Source: Candidatus Iainarchaeum sp. | GTDB lineage: Archaea > Iainarchaeota > Iainarchaeia > Iainarchaeales > GCA-2688035 | Assembly (NCBI GenBank): GCA_017610175.1 | Contig: JAFCCO010000005.1 | Span: 1 to 64,000, forward strand | Reading direction: 5' to 3' | DNA: 64,000 bases | Part shown: positions 25,966 through 34,994 of the stretch, one piece after another | Layout of the letters: each line of letters begins with the position of its first letter | Numbering within the stretch: position 1 is the first letter of the stretch | Made by a program: the position numbers and the translations under genes | Notes under the pieces: model-generated | What the model was told of the DNA's origin: nothing | The model's input: only the letters and a program-made list of their open reading frames with translations | Database searches by the model: none

Positions 25966-27638
25966 TCGTCCTCACCTCCTTCATCTTCTTCGCCTGTTTC
26001 CTCAATTAATTCGTCCTCCTCGCTTGTCAGGTCGATTTCGCTTGCCGGATCCAAAAGTTTTTCCTCGTCAAGTTCCGGGATTTCAATTACCGGCACTTCT
26101 TCACCTGCCTGCATTTTTCTGTATGCGAGAACGATTCTTTTGAGGACATGCGCTGCACGCAACAGTCTTGCGTTCACTGCTTTTGCAATTCTGTGCGTTT
26201 CTTTGACAACTGCGTCGACGTCTGCAGCACTATCTGCCTCTGCGTATTTTTGTTTCAGTTCTTCGTGCTTTTCCTTTGCGCGGTCTATGTCTTCCTTTAG
26301 CTTGGCAAGTGCTTCCTCAATTCTTGAGGTGTCCCTGCCATTTTCCTTTGCTTTTTCAGCCAGTGCAAGGAGCTTGTTGTATGCGTTCTCTGTGTTCTTT
26401 ATTACCGCTCCGAGCTTGTTGTCAAAGGCACGTCCTACGCGCTTCTTTACTGCCTTTTGCACGGTTTTCCAGTGGTTTTCCACTGCCTTTGCTGCCGCTA
26501 TTACGTCTTCCCTTGTTGCATCCTCTACTTCAAGGTCTGCTCTTATTTCCTTCAACCTTAAAACATAGTTGTCGATGTTTTCAGGTGCGTTTTCACTTTC
26601 TGTCAGTGTGTTAAGGTGTTCGAGGATTGTGTCAATTCTGTCAAGGAGAACCGCTATTGCCTTGTCTTTGAGTTCGTCCCTGATTTCCTCTTTTTCCGCG
26701 TTTGTTTCCGCAGCCCTTAGCCTGTCCCTTATTTCCAGCATGTCTTCTTTGTTTTCTTTGAAGTTCTCTTTTGCGTCCTTGTAGTTTTCCCTTGTCATCA
26801 AATACCTTTCTTTTTTCTCAAGGTAGTCTTGCTTTACCTTGTTGTATTTCCTGAGCTGGGTTGCCGCAATTTGCTTGACTTTAATCTTGCTAAACTTTGC
26901 AAGCTCCTTTATTTTTGCCGGCGGGAGGGCTGATATTTTTTCAAGCTCTTCCTCATTGAGTTCGCTGAGGGCCTCTATTTCTTTCTCTTCAAGCTCCTCA
27001 AGGTTTCTCATATTTGTTCTTGGGATTTTGGAAAGCCTTTCAATTTTTTCCTTTGAAAGCGCCTTAAGCTTTTCGAGGACTGAAGCCTTTACGCTTGTCA
27101 GTCTCCAAAGCTGTTCCCTTGAAAGCTCTATTAGCTTGTCAAATTGTGTTTTGTTAAGGTCTTCCAATTTCTTGATTTTGTCGGCTTTGATTGAAAGTAC
27201 CTTTTCAAGCTGTGCCTTGTCAAGGGCTGCCAAAGTCTTTACTTGCCTTTCACCAAGCTCCTTTATTTTTTGGAACTGCCTGCTTTCCAGTTCTCCGAAT
27301 CTCTTTATTTGTGCCTCTCCAAGTTGTTTGAACTTGTCGAGGTCTGTTGCATCAAGCCTTTCAAATTGCTTGAATTCTCTGTGTTCCAGAACCTCAAACC
27401 TTTGCCTTACGGTTTCCGGAAGCTTTTCAAATCTTTCTTGGATGGTTGCAATTAGCCTTCTTTCTGCGAGTGGCTTTCGCACAGCAGTCACCGCGTCGGG
27501 CACAACAACCTGGGCAATAATTCTTGGATCCCTGTCTGTCGGGGTTCCGTAACTTGTTGGCTCAACACTGTCCTGCGCTACAGCCATGCTTACAAATAGA
27601 AGGGCAAGCAACACGGTTGCGATCGCAAGTTTCTTCAT
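25962..27638 (-). CDS. secreted helical protein with about 16 tandem 11-residue repeats
   Basis: The 558-residue protein starts with a clear signal peptide (MKKLAIATVLLALLFVSMAVA). Residues about 78-264 are a regular 11-residue repeat of the type LDKFKQLGEAQ, IKRFGELESRQ, FQKIKELGERQ, with hydrophobic residues at positions 1, 4 and 7 and often Gln at 11. The rest is Lys/Glu-rich helix, probably coiled coil, ending in an acidic tail. The repeat may form a hendecad coiled coil or an alpha-hairpin stack. A TATA-like cctataaataa and a strong AAGGAGGTT ribosome binding site precede it. No enzymatic motif; perhaps an envelope or structural protein. Confidence 0.7.
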   Translation of the reverse strand: MKKLAIATVLLALLFVSMAVAQDSVEPTSYGTPTDRDPRIIAQVVVPDAVTAVRKPLAERRLIATIQERFEKLPETVRQRFEVLEHREFKQFERLDATDLDKFKQLGEAQIKRFGELESRQFQKIKELGERQVKTLAALDKAQLEKVLSIKADKIKKLEDLNKTQFDKLIELSREQLWRLTSVKASVLEKLKALSKEKIERLSKIPRTNMRNLEELEEKEIEALSELNEEELEKISALPPAKIKELAKFSKIKVKQIAATQLRKYNKVKQDYLEKKERYLMTRENYKDAKENFKENKEDMLEIRDRLRAAETNAEKEEIRDELKDKAIAVLLDRIDTILEHLNTLTESENAPENIDNYVLRLKEIRADLEVEDATREDVIAAAKAVENHWKTVQKAVKKRVGRAFDNKLGAVIKNTENAYNKLLALAEKAKENGRDTSRIEEALAKLKEDIDRAKEKHEELKQKYAEADSAADVDAVVKETHRIAKAVNARLLRAAHVLKRIVLAYRKMQAGEEVPVIEIPELDEEKLLDPASEIDLTSEEDELIEETGEEDEGGEDE

Positions 27639-27644
27639 TTAATT

Positions 27645-27695
27645 AACCTCCTTAATAATTCTTCTTTGCGAAGAAAAGAATCTGTTATTTATAGG
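27645..27695 (-). promoter_or_regulatory. promoter and strong ribosome binding site of the repeat-protein gene
   Basis: Reading the minus strand, cctataaataa (27685-27695) is a TATA-like element, and AAGGAGGTT (27645-27653) sits 6 nt before the ATG at 27638. Shine-Dalgarno sites this strong are uncommon in this window, where many starts look leaderless. A TTCTTC/GAAGAA inverted repeat (27659-27675) lies between them. Confidence 0.5.
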
Positions 27696-27752
27696 GCTTA
27701 AGTACAATAAAAGGTTTTTCCCTGTTTTTAGGAGGGGTTGAAGCAGCTTTGT

Positions 27753-28871
27753 TCAGCGGTTTTCTTTTATTGCCTGCTTGACCGTTTCTTCGAGAACCTT
27801 GATTCCATATTTTCCGTCAACTTTCTTCATTTCGCCTATTGTTGCGGGAAGCGCAAACTCTGCCTTTCCAAGTCTTGCCTTTTTATCCAAGCGAATTAGC
27901 CTTAGAATCTCTTCGGTTTCCATTTTCTTTGGGACAAGCGTGCTTAATCCCATTCCCTTGAAAATTTTCTGCTGCCTTTCAACGTCTTCTTTTGGTAAAA
28001 AGTTCATTTTGTGCGCAATCTTTGCCTCGGTAATGAGCCCTATTGCAACGCATTCGCCGTGCTTTAGCTTAAAGTCTGACATTTTTTCAATTGCGTGCCC
28101 GATTGTGTGGCCGTAGTTAAGAATTTTTCTGATTCCATTCTCCCGCTCGTCCTCTTCAACAACTTTTGTTTTGATTTTGCAGTTCCATTCAAGAAGCTCA
28201 ATCATTGTTTCAGTGTAGGTTTCGCCTTTTCGTTCCATTATTGTGTTCTGGTTCTTTTCAAAGAATTCAAGAAATGCCCTGTCTGCGATAATTCCGTGCT
28301 TTACGAGCTCAACCATTCCCGCCCTGTATTCCATTTCAGGAAGTGTGTCAAGTGTTGCAATGTCTATGTACACTTTGCTTGGCTGGTGAAACGTCCCAAT
28401 CAGGTTTTTTCCTGCCGGCACATCAATTGCGGTCTTTCCCCCGACACTGCTGTCTGCCTGTGCGACAATGCTTGTTGCAACCTGGACAATTGGAATTCCG
28501 CGCATGTAGGTTGCGGCAATAAATCCCCCAAGGTCTCCGCACACTCCGCCCCCAATTGCAATGAGCGCCGAGTCCCTTCCGTATCCCTGTTCAAAAAGCA
28601 TGTCCTCTATCTCCGCTTTTGTCTGCCTTGACTTGCTTTTTTCGCCTGCATTAAACACAAGTAGTGAAACATCAAGCCCCTGTTTTTGCATTTCCCCAAG
28701 AAGTTTTTTTCCGTGGTTTTTCTCCACGTTTGAATCCGAAAGAATTACATACCTGTTTGCAAGATTCATTTTTTTCAAATCGGTTGCAATTTGCAAAAAG
28801 AGGTCTCTTCCCACCACAATGTCGTATGACTTGTTTTCCATTTTTTCGAGGTTTACCCTTATAGTTCTCAT
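27753..28871 (-). CDS. aroB: 3-dehydroquinate synthase
   Basis: It converts DAHP to 3-dehydroquinate (NAD-dependent, Zn2+ or Co2+). The 372-residue protein has SDSNVEKNHG, GGGVCGDLGGFIAATYMRG, SIVAQADSSVGGKTAID, and the metal-binding LNYGHTIGHAIE with a second His in HGECVAIGL. The ORF-track start TTG 28883 is rejected for ATG 28871, as the minus-strand TATA-like cttttaatta is about 26 nt upstream. It is separate from the main aro operon, 2 kb away on the other strand, and divergent from an ABC transporter. No aromatic-type leader is seen before it. Confidence 0.93.
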   Translation of the reverse strand: MRTIRVNLEKMENKSYDIVVGRDLFLQIATDLKKMNLANRYVILSDSNVEKNHGKKLLGEMQKQGLDVSLLVFNAGEKSKSRQTKAEIEDMLFEQGYGRDSALIAIGGGVCGDLGGFIAATYMRGIPIVQVATSIVAQADSSVGGKTAIDVPAGKNLIGTFHQPSKVYIDIATLDTLPEMEYRAGMVELVKHGIIADRAFLEFFEKNQNTIMERKGETYTETMIELLEWNCKIKTKVVEEDERENGIRKILNYGHTIGHAIEKMSDFKLKHGECVAIGLITEAKIAHKMNFLPKEDVERQQKIFKGMGLSTLVPKKMETEEILRLIRLDKKARLGKAEFALPATIGEMKKVDGKYGIKVLEETVKQAIKENR

Positions 28872-28953
28872 TGCATTAATCAAAACACGAAATAATTAAA
28901 AGCAACTGCTTCCGAAAGAATAAAATAGGGCTTTGTCCCTTCTTTTTAGTGAA

Positions 28954-29907
28954 ATGCCTTCGAATAAAAGCGCTTTGGGTAGCGGTCCTGCCAGGGCCAA
29001 ACCATGTATTCAGGTTGAAAATGTTTTCAAGAGCTATGACGACCTGCAGGCGGTGGACGGCCTTGATTTTGTTGTGAACTGCGGTGAAATCTTTGGCCTG
29101 CTTGGGCCAAACGGTGCGGGAAAAACATCCACCATTCGAATGATGTTGCAGATGATTACTCCGGACGGGGGAAATGTCAAGATTTTTGGGCAGCCGTTTT
29201 CTGAGAAAGCAAAGGAGTTCATTGGATACCTTCCCGAGGAACGCGGGCTTTACGAAAGGCTTACAGTTCGCGAAAACCTTGAGTACATTTCTTCATTGAA
29301 GGGGGCCGACCCCGAAATGGCTGACAAAAAAATCGTGAACCTTCTTCACAAAGTTGGCTTGCTTGATTTTATGGACAAAAGGGTTTCCATTTTAAGCAAG
29401 GGAATGAAGCAGCTTGTTCAGCTTGTTGCAACCCTGGCCCACAACCCAAAGCTTTTGGTTCTTGACGAGCCGTTTTCCGGGCTTGACCCTGCAAACCGTG
29501 AGCTTGTGAAGAAGATAATTCTTGAGGAAAGAAAAAAGGGCAAGACAATAATTTTAAGCACGCATTTGATGGAGGAGGTTGAGGCGCTCTGTGACCGCAT
29601 TCTTGTTGTCAGCAAAGGCAGGAGAATTCTTTACGGGGACGTTGCGGAGATTAAGGCCCGTTATGCGCGCCACAGCATTTACGTTGAGTTTGACGGCAAG
29701 TTTCCAAAGCTTGAGGGTGTGGACAGGCAGGACCTGAAAACAACCTCTGTTGAGCTGTTCCTGCGGGTTGACACCGACCCTCAAAACATTTTCAGGCAGC
29801 TTGCCAAAAGCACCGCAAAGATAAGGCGTTTTGATGTGAGGGAAATGAGTCTGGACCAGATTTTTGTGCAACTTGTGGAGGCTGAGAAAAAATGGGAAAA
29901 ATTCTGA
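28954..29907 (+). CDS. ABC transporter ATPase, ABC-2 exporter type
   Basis: This 317-residue ATPase has Walker A GPNGAGKTSTIRMM, a signature SILSKGMKQLVQLVATLAHNP and Walker B LLVLDEPFSGLDPAN, then the STHLMEEVEALCDRI switch region. The signature (LSKGM) and C-terminal extension of about 80 residues fit NatA-like or DUF4162-type exporters. ATG 28954 is preferred over the track's TTG 28933. Its 3' end overlaps the permease gene by 16 nt. It is divergent from aroB. The substrate is unknown. Confidence 0.88.
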   Translation: MPSNKSALGSGPARAKPCIQVENVFKSYDDLQAVDGLDFVVNCGEIFGLLGPNGAGKTSTIRMMLQMITPDGGNVKIFGQPFSEKAKEFIGYLPEERGLYERLTVRENLEYISSLKGADPEMADKKIVNLLHKVGLLDFMDKRVSILSKGMKQLVQLVATLAHNPKLLVLDEPFSGLDPANRELVKKIILEERKKGKTIILSTHLMEEVEALCDRILVVSKGRRILYGDVAEIKARYARHSIYVEFDGKFPKLEGVDRQDLKTTSVELFLRVDTDPQNIFRQLAKSTAKIRRFDVREMSLDQIFVQLVEAEKKWEKF

Positions 29908-30773
29908 CCGTTGCGGCCCACGAGTTTGGGGTTAATTTTTCAAGGCGGCAGTACATGTTTTTTGCATTTGTCCTTCCGGCTCTTGTTGCATTGCTTTCAA
30001 TTTTTACTTCTGTGGCCGCTCCGCCTGTCTTCTTTGAGATGGTTGGCAACATAAGCGCACAGCACTGGCTTTTCCTTGTGCCGTCGGTTATTGCAATTAT
30101 TTTCAGCCTTTCAATTTTCCTTTCGGCAAATTATATGCTGCAGGGAATTGCCATTGAAAAGGAAAACAGGATAATGGAAGTTTTGCTTTCCTCAATTTCA
30201 TTCCAGCAGCTTTTGGTCGGCAAGGTCCTTGGCCTTGGTTTGCTTGGGCTTATTCAGCTTTCCACCTGGACCCTCACGGGCTTTATCATGCTTTTCTTTT
30301 CAACCCCTGCCCTTGCAAGCTTTGCTTTCCAGTCAGTCTTTTCGATTGAAACAATTCTTCTGTACCTGATATTCTTTATACTTGGCTATCTCCTTTATGC
30401 GACAATTCTTGCGGCAATCGGGGCCGTAATGGAGACAAGGGGTGAGGCACAGCAAATCGGCTCGCTCTTAACGGTCTTTGCGTGGCTTCCAGTTTCAAAC
30501 ACAATGTTTTTGCAGACTTATGTGGGAAGTGTTCTTTCAGGAATTCTTACGGTAATCCCTTTCACCGCACCTGTTGCTGTAATGATAAAGATTTTTACCG
30601 GAACCCTTACAATTTATGAGGCGGTTTTGAGCATAACTATTCTTGTAATAACAATTGCTGTAATTGTAATAATCACCTCCAGTATTTTCAGGGTTGAATC
30701 AATTCTCTACGGCAAAAGGCTTTCATTAAAGCAGCTTCTTCGGGTCATTGCAAAAAACCCAAAACTTCGCTGA
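29892..30773 (+). CDS. ABC-2 type permease
   Basis: This 293-residue membrane protein is the partner of the preceding ATPase. It has an N-terminal segment FSRRQYMFFAFVLPALVALLSIF and at least five further hydrophobic segments; the EKENRIMEVLLSSISFQQLLVGKVLG sequence is typical of the ABC-2/NatB family. Substrate cannot be inferred from sequence. Gene pair likely forms a two-gene operon for Na+, drug or envelope-compound export. Confidence 0.85.
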   Translation: MGKILTVAAHEFGVNFSRRQYMFFAFVLPALVALLSIFTSVAAPPVFFEMVGNISAQHWLFLVPSVIAIIFSLSIFLSANYMLQGIAIEKENRIMEVLLSSISFQQLLVGKVLGLGLLGLIQLSTWTLTGFIMLFFSTPALASFAFQSVFSIETILLYLIFFILGYLLYATILAAIGAVMETRGEAQQIGSLLTVFAWLPVSNTMFLQTYVGSVLSGILTVIPFTAPVAVMIKIFTGTLTIYEAVLSITILVITIAVIVIITSSIFRVESILYGKRLSLKQLLRVIAKNPKLR

Positions 30774-30817
30774 ATTATTTGGCAAAATTTGCCCAGTTTT
30801 GTTTAAACGCAAGCTTT

Positions 30818-30825
30818 TTATATAA
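30818..30825 (+). promoter_or_regulatory. TATA box giving a leaderless start
   Basis: tttatata is centred about 25 nt before ATG 30846, so the transcript would begin at the start codon. One of the clearest examples of a recurring pattern in this window. Confidence 0.6.
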
Positions 30826-30845
30826 CCGCGACTTTAGATTATACT

Positions 30846-31652
30846 ATGGGGCATTCCATAGTTGCGCTGACATTTGTGCTGGCGATTCTGATTGAAATGG
30901 CTTTGCCTTTGCTTTTGGGCCTTTGGGCAAAGAAGAAATTTGGCATTTCCTGGAAAGTGTTTTTCCTGGGTGCGTTCTTTTTTTCAATCACGCAGCTTTT
31001 CCGCATCCCCGTGCTGTGGCTTATTCAGCCCGGAATTCAGGCTTTTATTACCTCGTTTTCGCTTGGAACAATGCTGTATGCTGCTGGTTATGCCCTGCTG
31101 CTTGGATTGATGGTTGGCTTGTTTGAGGAGCCGGTCCGTTACCTTGTTTTTACAAGGGTTTTCCAGTGCAAAAAAGTCAAGTGCTCCCGCGAGAATGCAA
31201 TAATGTTTGGATTGGGTTGGGGTGGATTGCAGAGCATGCTGATTGCAGTAACCCTTATTTTTACGCTTTTTTCATACATCAGTGCAGTGCCTCTCACCAA
31301 TCATGACATGTTTGAAATAAGGCGTGATTACGGCAACAACATGTCTGATGCAGAGGTTGATGAAATAAAGGAAATGAAGGAACGCCTTTACAACACAGAG
31401 TCTGCTGACATAATTTTAAATGTTTTTGCCACAATTATGAATTTTGTGATGCAGGTTGTGTTCTGCGTACTGGTTTGCTTGTTTGTTTCAACAGGCAGAA
31501 AGGCTTACTTTGCGGCTGCATTTATGCTGCACTGGTTCTTTGAGTTCTGTTCCATTTTTATAATGACTGCGTTTGGCTTTTGTGTTTGTTGTGGGCTGAT
31601 GCTGGTGATTGCTGCCGCGAGCGTTGTGTTTGTCTGGAAAAAGATTAAGTAG
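30846..31652 (+). CDS. polytopic membrane protein, YhfC (putative intramembrane protease)-like
   Basis: The 268-residue protein has about 7 hydrophobic segments. Conserved-looking polar motifs are FEEPVRYLVF, followed by GLGWGGLQSMLI, and HWFFEFC near the end. A Glu-Glu pair with following helix residues resembles the YhfC-like/CPBP-type intramembrane proteases, in which these would be active-site residues. A loop of charged residues (about 150-185) is cytoplasmic or external. This assignment is from memory of the family pattern and is tentative. It overlaps argC tail-to-tail by 8 nt. Confidence 0.6.
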   Translation: MGHSIVALTFVLAILIEMALPLLLGLWAKKKFGISWKVFFLGAFFFSITQLFRIPVLWLIQPGIQAFITSFSLGTMLYAAGYALLLGLMVGLFEEPVRYLVFTRVFQCKKVKCSRENAIMFGLGWGGLQSMLIAVTLIFTLFSYISAVPLTNHDMFEIRRDYGNNMSDAEVDEIKEMKERLYNTESADIILNVFATIMNFVMQVVFCVLVCLFVSTGRKAYFAAAFMLHWFFEFCSIFIMTAFGFCVCCGLMLVIAAASVVFVWKKIK

Positions 31653-32538
31653 TCAGTTCCAGCCCTGTTTTTTGGTTTAATCCAAACAGTAGGTTCAGGT
31701 TCTCCACTGCCTGTGATGCCGCGCCCTTCATCAAATTGTCCAATGCCGAAACAATTGTAACGTTCTTTCCGTGAACCTCAAACCCTCCAACCAAACAGTT
31801 GGGTGTTTTTAACACCTGCTTTGTGGCCGGAGCGCTTTCACAAACACAGGTAAAGCTTCCCTTATAAAATTCCTCAAATTTTTCTTTAACTTCGGCCTGG
31901 CTCATTTCGCTTTTCAGCTTGATGTGTGCTGTGCACATTAGCCCGCGAAAAGCATTGACCACATGCGGCGTAAAGCAAAGTTCTGCATTCAGCACGTGCT
32001 GCATTTCATTCAAATGGTAGTGCTTAGCTATGTTGTATGCAATAATATTTTCCTCAAAATCGTATTTTGGGTTCTTTCCACCCCCGGAGTACCCGCTTAT
32101 TCCGTCAAACACAGCATAATCAATTTCTTCCTTTAAGGGATAGCTTGCAAGAATGCATGCTGTGGCATAGCATCCTGGGTTTGCTACAAGCTTTGCTTCT
32201 GCAATCTCATCTTTGAACGCTTCAGGCAGGCCGTATGTGTGGGTCAGGCGATGGTCCGCGCTCAAATCAATGACTTTGCATTTTAGTTTTTTTGCAATCG
32301 GCTTTGCTTTTCCGTGCGGGACCGCCAGAAAAACAACATCCATTTGATTCATTTCGGCCGTGTCCGGCTTGCTGAATTCGAGACCGCATTCAATCCCCTG
32401 AAATTTGTCTGAAACCTTTTTTCCGGCAAGCGAACCGCTTGTTGCCATTCCAAGCTCTACATTTTTGTGCTTTGCCAGAATATTTAGCAGGTTTTCCCCA
32501 ACATAGCCGGAAGCCCCTACGATTCCTGCTTTAATCAT
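31645..32538 (-). CDS. argC: N-acetyl-gamma-glutamyl-phosphate reductase
   Basis: It reduces N-acetylglutamyl phosphate to the semialdehyde using NADPH. The 297-residue protein has GIVGASGYVGENLLN at the N-terminus, the catalytic Cys in VANPGCYATACIL, and a central His in AKHYHLNEMQHVL and HVVNAFRGLMCTAHIKL. ATG 32538 is chosen over TTG 32544 (TTG start). Its 5' end overlaps argD by 8 nt. Lysine-pathway (LysY) function cannot be excluded, but the adjacent NAGK-NAT fusion points to arginine. Confidence 0.9.
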   Translation of the reverse strand: MIKAGIVGASGYVGENLLNILAKHKNVELGMATSGSLAGKKVSDKFQGIECGLEFSKPDTAEMNQMDVVFLAVPHGKAKPIAKKLKCKVIDLSADHRLTHTYGLPEAFKDEIAEAKLVANPGCYATACILASYPLKEEIDYAVFDGISGYSGGGKNPKYDFEENIIAYNIAKHYHLNEMQHVLNAELCFTPHVVNAFRGLMCTAHIKLKSEMSQAEVKEKFEEFYKGSFTCVCESAPATKQVLKTPNCLVGGFEVHGKNVTIVSALDNLMKGAASQAVENLNLLFGLNQKTGLELTT

Positions 32539-33646
32539 TTTCAAGGATCCCTTTAATTATTTTTGTGCCCTGCAGAATTTCTTTCCCCCCAATTGAAAGC
32601 GGAGGCAGGAAGCGCAGCAAATTTCCATGCATTGGATTCACCAAAGCGCCTTTTTTGGCGCATTCTTTTGCAACCGAATTTGCGTCCCCCTCTATTTTGG
32701 CGGCAAGCATTAGCCCCTTGCCCCTTACTTCCTTAATTTTTCCAATCTTTTCCAGCTCTGCCACGAAAAGTTCGCCTTTTTTTCCAACTCCCGGCATTAG
32801 TTCCTCTATTATTTCAATTGTTTTGAGTGCAACAGCGCAGCACACGCTGTTTCCGCCAAAGGTTGAACCGTGGTCTCCTTTCTCAAAGTCAATTCCGTTT
32901 CCTGAGATTACCGCCCCCATTGGCAGGCCGTTTGCAATCCCCTTTGCAATCGCAACTATGTTGGGCTTTACGCTTTCGTGCTGGAAGCAGAAGAATTTTC
33001 CTGTTCGCCCGTTCCCGCTTTGAATTTCATCCAGTACCAAAAGGGCTTCATTTTCCTTGCATATTTTTTCAACCTGCTTCAAATAGCCCTTTGGCGGCAC
33101 AATTATTCCCGCCTCTCCCTGGATTGGCTCAAGCAAAACCGCGGCCGTTTCCTTTCCAATCTTTTCAGCCAGCGCGTTCGCATTTCCAAATTCCACGTGT
33201 TCAAATCCTGGGACAAGCGGCTTGAATTTTTCCTTGTACTTTGGATTCCATGTTGCGGAAAGCGCGCCCAATGTTCTTCCGTGGAATCCGTTTTTCATCG
33301 CAATTATTTTTTGCTTGCCTGTGTGTTTCTTCGCAAGCTTTATTGCCCCCTCCACTGCCTCTGTTCCTGAGTTGCAGAAAAATACTTTCTCCAGCCCTGA
33401 AAGTGATGCAAGTTTTTCAGCAAGCTTTACCTCGTGCTCTGAGTGAAAGTAGTTGCTTGGGTTGATTATCTTGCTTGCCTGGCTTGCAACAGTTTTTACA
33501 ATTTCTGCGTTTCCGTGGCCGACCGAACAGGTTGCTATTCCTCCAATCAGGTCAAGGTATTTTTTTCCGCTTGAATCAAACACATTGCAGCCCTTTCCGT
33601 ATTCAAGGGTGATTTCCTTTGCATAGCAGTTCATCAGGTTGTTCAT
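32531..33646 (-). CDS. argD: acetylornithine aminotransferase
   Basis: The PLP enzyme transfers an amino group from glutamate to N-acetylglutamate semialdehyde. The PLP lysine is in VAIAKGIANGLPMGAV, and the VLDEIQSGNGRTGKFF and SNSGTEA-like FCNSGTEAVEGAIKLA motifs are characteristic. ATG 33646 is the likely start since it gives a 4-nt overlap with the upstream gene; the track start is 39 nt upstream. The product is 371 residues, slightly short for the family (about 390-400) but complete at both ends. It can belong to the Arg or Lys pathway; context argues for arginine. Confidence 0.9.
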   Translation of the reverse strand: MNNLMNCYAKEITLEYGKGCNVFDSSGKKYLDLIGGIATCSVGHGNAEIVKTVASQASKIINPSNYFHSEHEVKLAEKLASLSGLEKVFFCNSGTEAVEGAIKLAKKHTGKQKIIAMKNGFHGRTLGALSATWNPKYKEKFKPLVPGFEHVEFGNANALAEKIGKETAAVLLEPIQGEAGIIVPPKGYLKQVEKICKENEALLVLDEIQSGNGRTGKFFCFQHESVKPNIVAIAKGIANGLPMGAVISGNGIDFEKGDHGSTFGGNSVCCAVALKTIEIIEELMPGVGKKGELFVAELEKIGKIKEVRGKGLMLAAKIEGDANSVAKECAKKGALVNPMHGNLLRFLPPLSIGGKEILQGTKIIKGILEND

Positions 33647-34893
33647 TTTTTCACCTGCAGTGTTTCCTTCAATGCCGCCGCGCATTCAACTGCGCCAAGC
33701 ACTTTTTTTTCACCAATCCCTTTCCAGTAAATGTTCCACTCTTCCTTTTTCATCATTCCGTCGCATTTCTCGGCATAAAACTTGTTCACTTCGTTTTCGG
33801 TTTTTGCTCTCCAAACAAAGCTTTTGTATTTTTTTTCAAGCTCGTCCCAAAGGCTTGTTCCAAGCCCTGTTCCCTGGCAGTGTTTTGCGACCGCAAATTT
33901 GTCAAGGTAGTTTAGGCCGTTTAGTTCCTTTATTACCGCAACACCCTCAAACCCTGTGTGAAAAAGCACTTCCTTAATTCCTGAATCAAAGTACCCGTCC
34001 ACCAGCTTTTTTCCAAACGAGTTTTCAATCAGCTGCTCAAGCTTCTTCTTTTCTTCCCCGCCTGCATTTGCGGTTGATTTGATTTCATAATTTTTGATGA
34101 ATGTTCCGCTTCCCTTAATTGTGAAGATTTCTTTGAGAAGATTTTCTGCGGAGGTGATAACCACTGCGCAGTCTGTTCCGCTTTCCAAAAATTCTTTCAC
34201 TTCCTTTATCTTGACAAGCATTCCACCTGAAACAAAATCAGGTGCTTCATTTGGGTGTGTGTTTAGGAATGGCAGTATTTCCCCTTTTTCATCCAGTATC
34301 CCGCCCGTTTCAGTAAGCAGGATAAACTTTTTTGCCTCAATTGCCTTCACCAGTTCTTTTGCCGCGGTGTCTGCGTTAATGTTTACTTTTCCGCATTCTG
34401 CTTTTCCAATCGGGCTGATTATGGGTGTTGCGTTTTTTGCAAAAACATTCTCAATCTTGTTGAGCTCAACTTGTTCTATTTTTCCCACGCGCCCGTATTT
34501 TTCAAGTGCCTTGCATTTGAATACAGGGCCGACTTTCTCAGCCTTTCCGCCCTTAAGGCATATTTTTTCCGCAAGTGTTCCTGCAATTTCCGCAAACACG
34601 CTTTCAATGACTTTCATGTCCTCTGCACTGGTTACTCTTATCCCATCAATTTTGTTTGCGCCTCCAAGTGCCTTGTTTAGCATTGGGCCTGCACCGTGAA
34701 CTATTGCGGGAAAGATTCCCATCTTGTTCAGGAATGCAATGTCCTCTGCGATAAGGTCAATGTGCGCTTTAAGTGTTTTCCCCCCGGCCTTTACAACTGC
34801 AAACTTGTCCTTTGGCATGTTTTTGTAAAGTTTCAGGAAAAGCTTGAATTCTTTTGTGCCTGTTTTTTCCATGAATTTGACTATTGTTTCCAT
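33643..34893 (-). CDS. argB: fused N-acetylglutamate kinase and N-acetyltransferase domain (NAGS/K type)
   Basis: The 416-residue protein has two parts. Residues about 1-270 are the amino-acid kinase, with AVVKAGGKTLK, IVHGAGPMLNKAL, NINADTAAKELV and LTETGGILDEKG. Residues about 280-416 are a GNAT-type domain: CQGTGLGTSLWDELEK (acetyl-CoA loop) and FVWRAKTENEVNKFYAEKCDG, followed by WNIYWKGIGE. The latter matches the vertebrate-like NAGS acetyltransferase domain of Xanthomonas-type bifunctional enzymes, so one polypeptide may acetylate glutamate and phosphorylate the product. ATG 34893 has GGTGGG upstream. It leads the three-gene argB-argD-argC operon on the minus strand. Confidence 0.82.
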   Translation of the reverse strand: METIVKFMEKTGTKEFKLFLKLYKNMPKDKFAVVKAGGKTLKAHIDLIAEDIAFLNKMGIFPAIVHGAGPMLNKALGGANKIDGIRVTSAEDMKVIESVFAEIAGTLAEKICLKGGKAEKVGPVFKCKALEKYGRVGKIEQVELNKIENVFAKNATPIISPIGKAECGKVNINADTAAKELVKAIEAKKFILLTETGGILDEKGEILPFLNTHPNEAPDFVSGGMLVKIKEVKEFLESGTDCAVVITSAENLLKEIFTIKGSGTFIKNYEIKSTANAGGEEKKKLEQLIENSFGKKLVDGYFDSGIKEVLFHTGFEGVAVIKELNGLNYLDKFAVAKHCQGTGLGTSLWDELEKKYKSFVWRAKTENEVNKFYAEKCDGMMKKEEWNIYWKGIGEKKVLGAVECAAALKETLQVKK

Positions 34894-34952
34894 TAAGCCC
34901 ACCTTTTTTCTCTACATAAGTGCTGTTCTGCAGCTTTAAATGCCTTACGACC

Positions 34953-34994
34953 GAAATGGAACAAATTATACTTATTTGTCTGAAATGAAACAAA
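34953..34994. promoter_or_regulatory. candidate operator in the divergent arg / ACT-protein promoter
   Basis: GAAATGGAACAAA (34953-34965) is repeated as GAAATGAAACAAA (34982-34994), 12 of 13 matching, 29 nt apart. Between them ACAAAT...ATTTGT (34961-34979) is an inverted repeat centred on a TATA-like tatactta. This arrangement in a divergent promoter suggests a regulator-binding site. Confidence 0.4.

Noticed and set aside
26140-27552. Plus-strand ORFs rich in Ser, Leu and Phe opposite the repeat protein
   Set aside because: They are antisense shadows of a low-complexity coding region; the minus-strand gene has a signal peptide, promoter and ribosome binding site.
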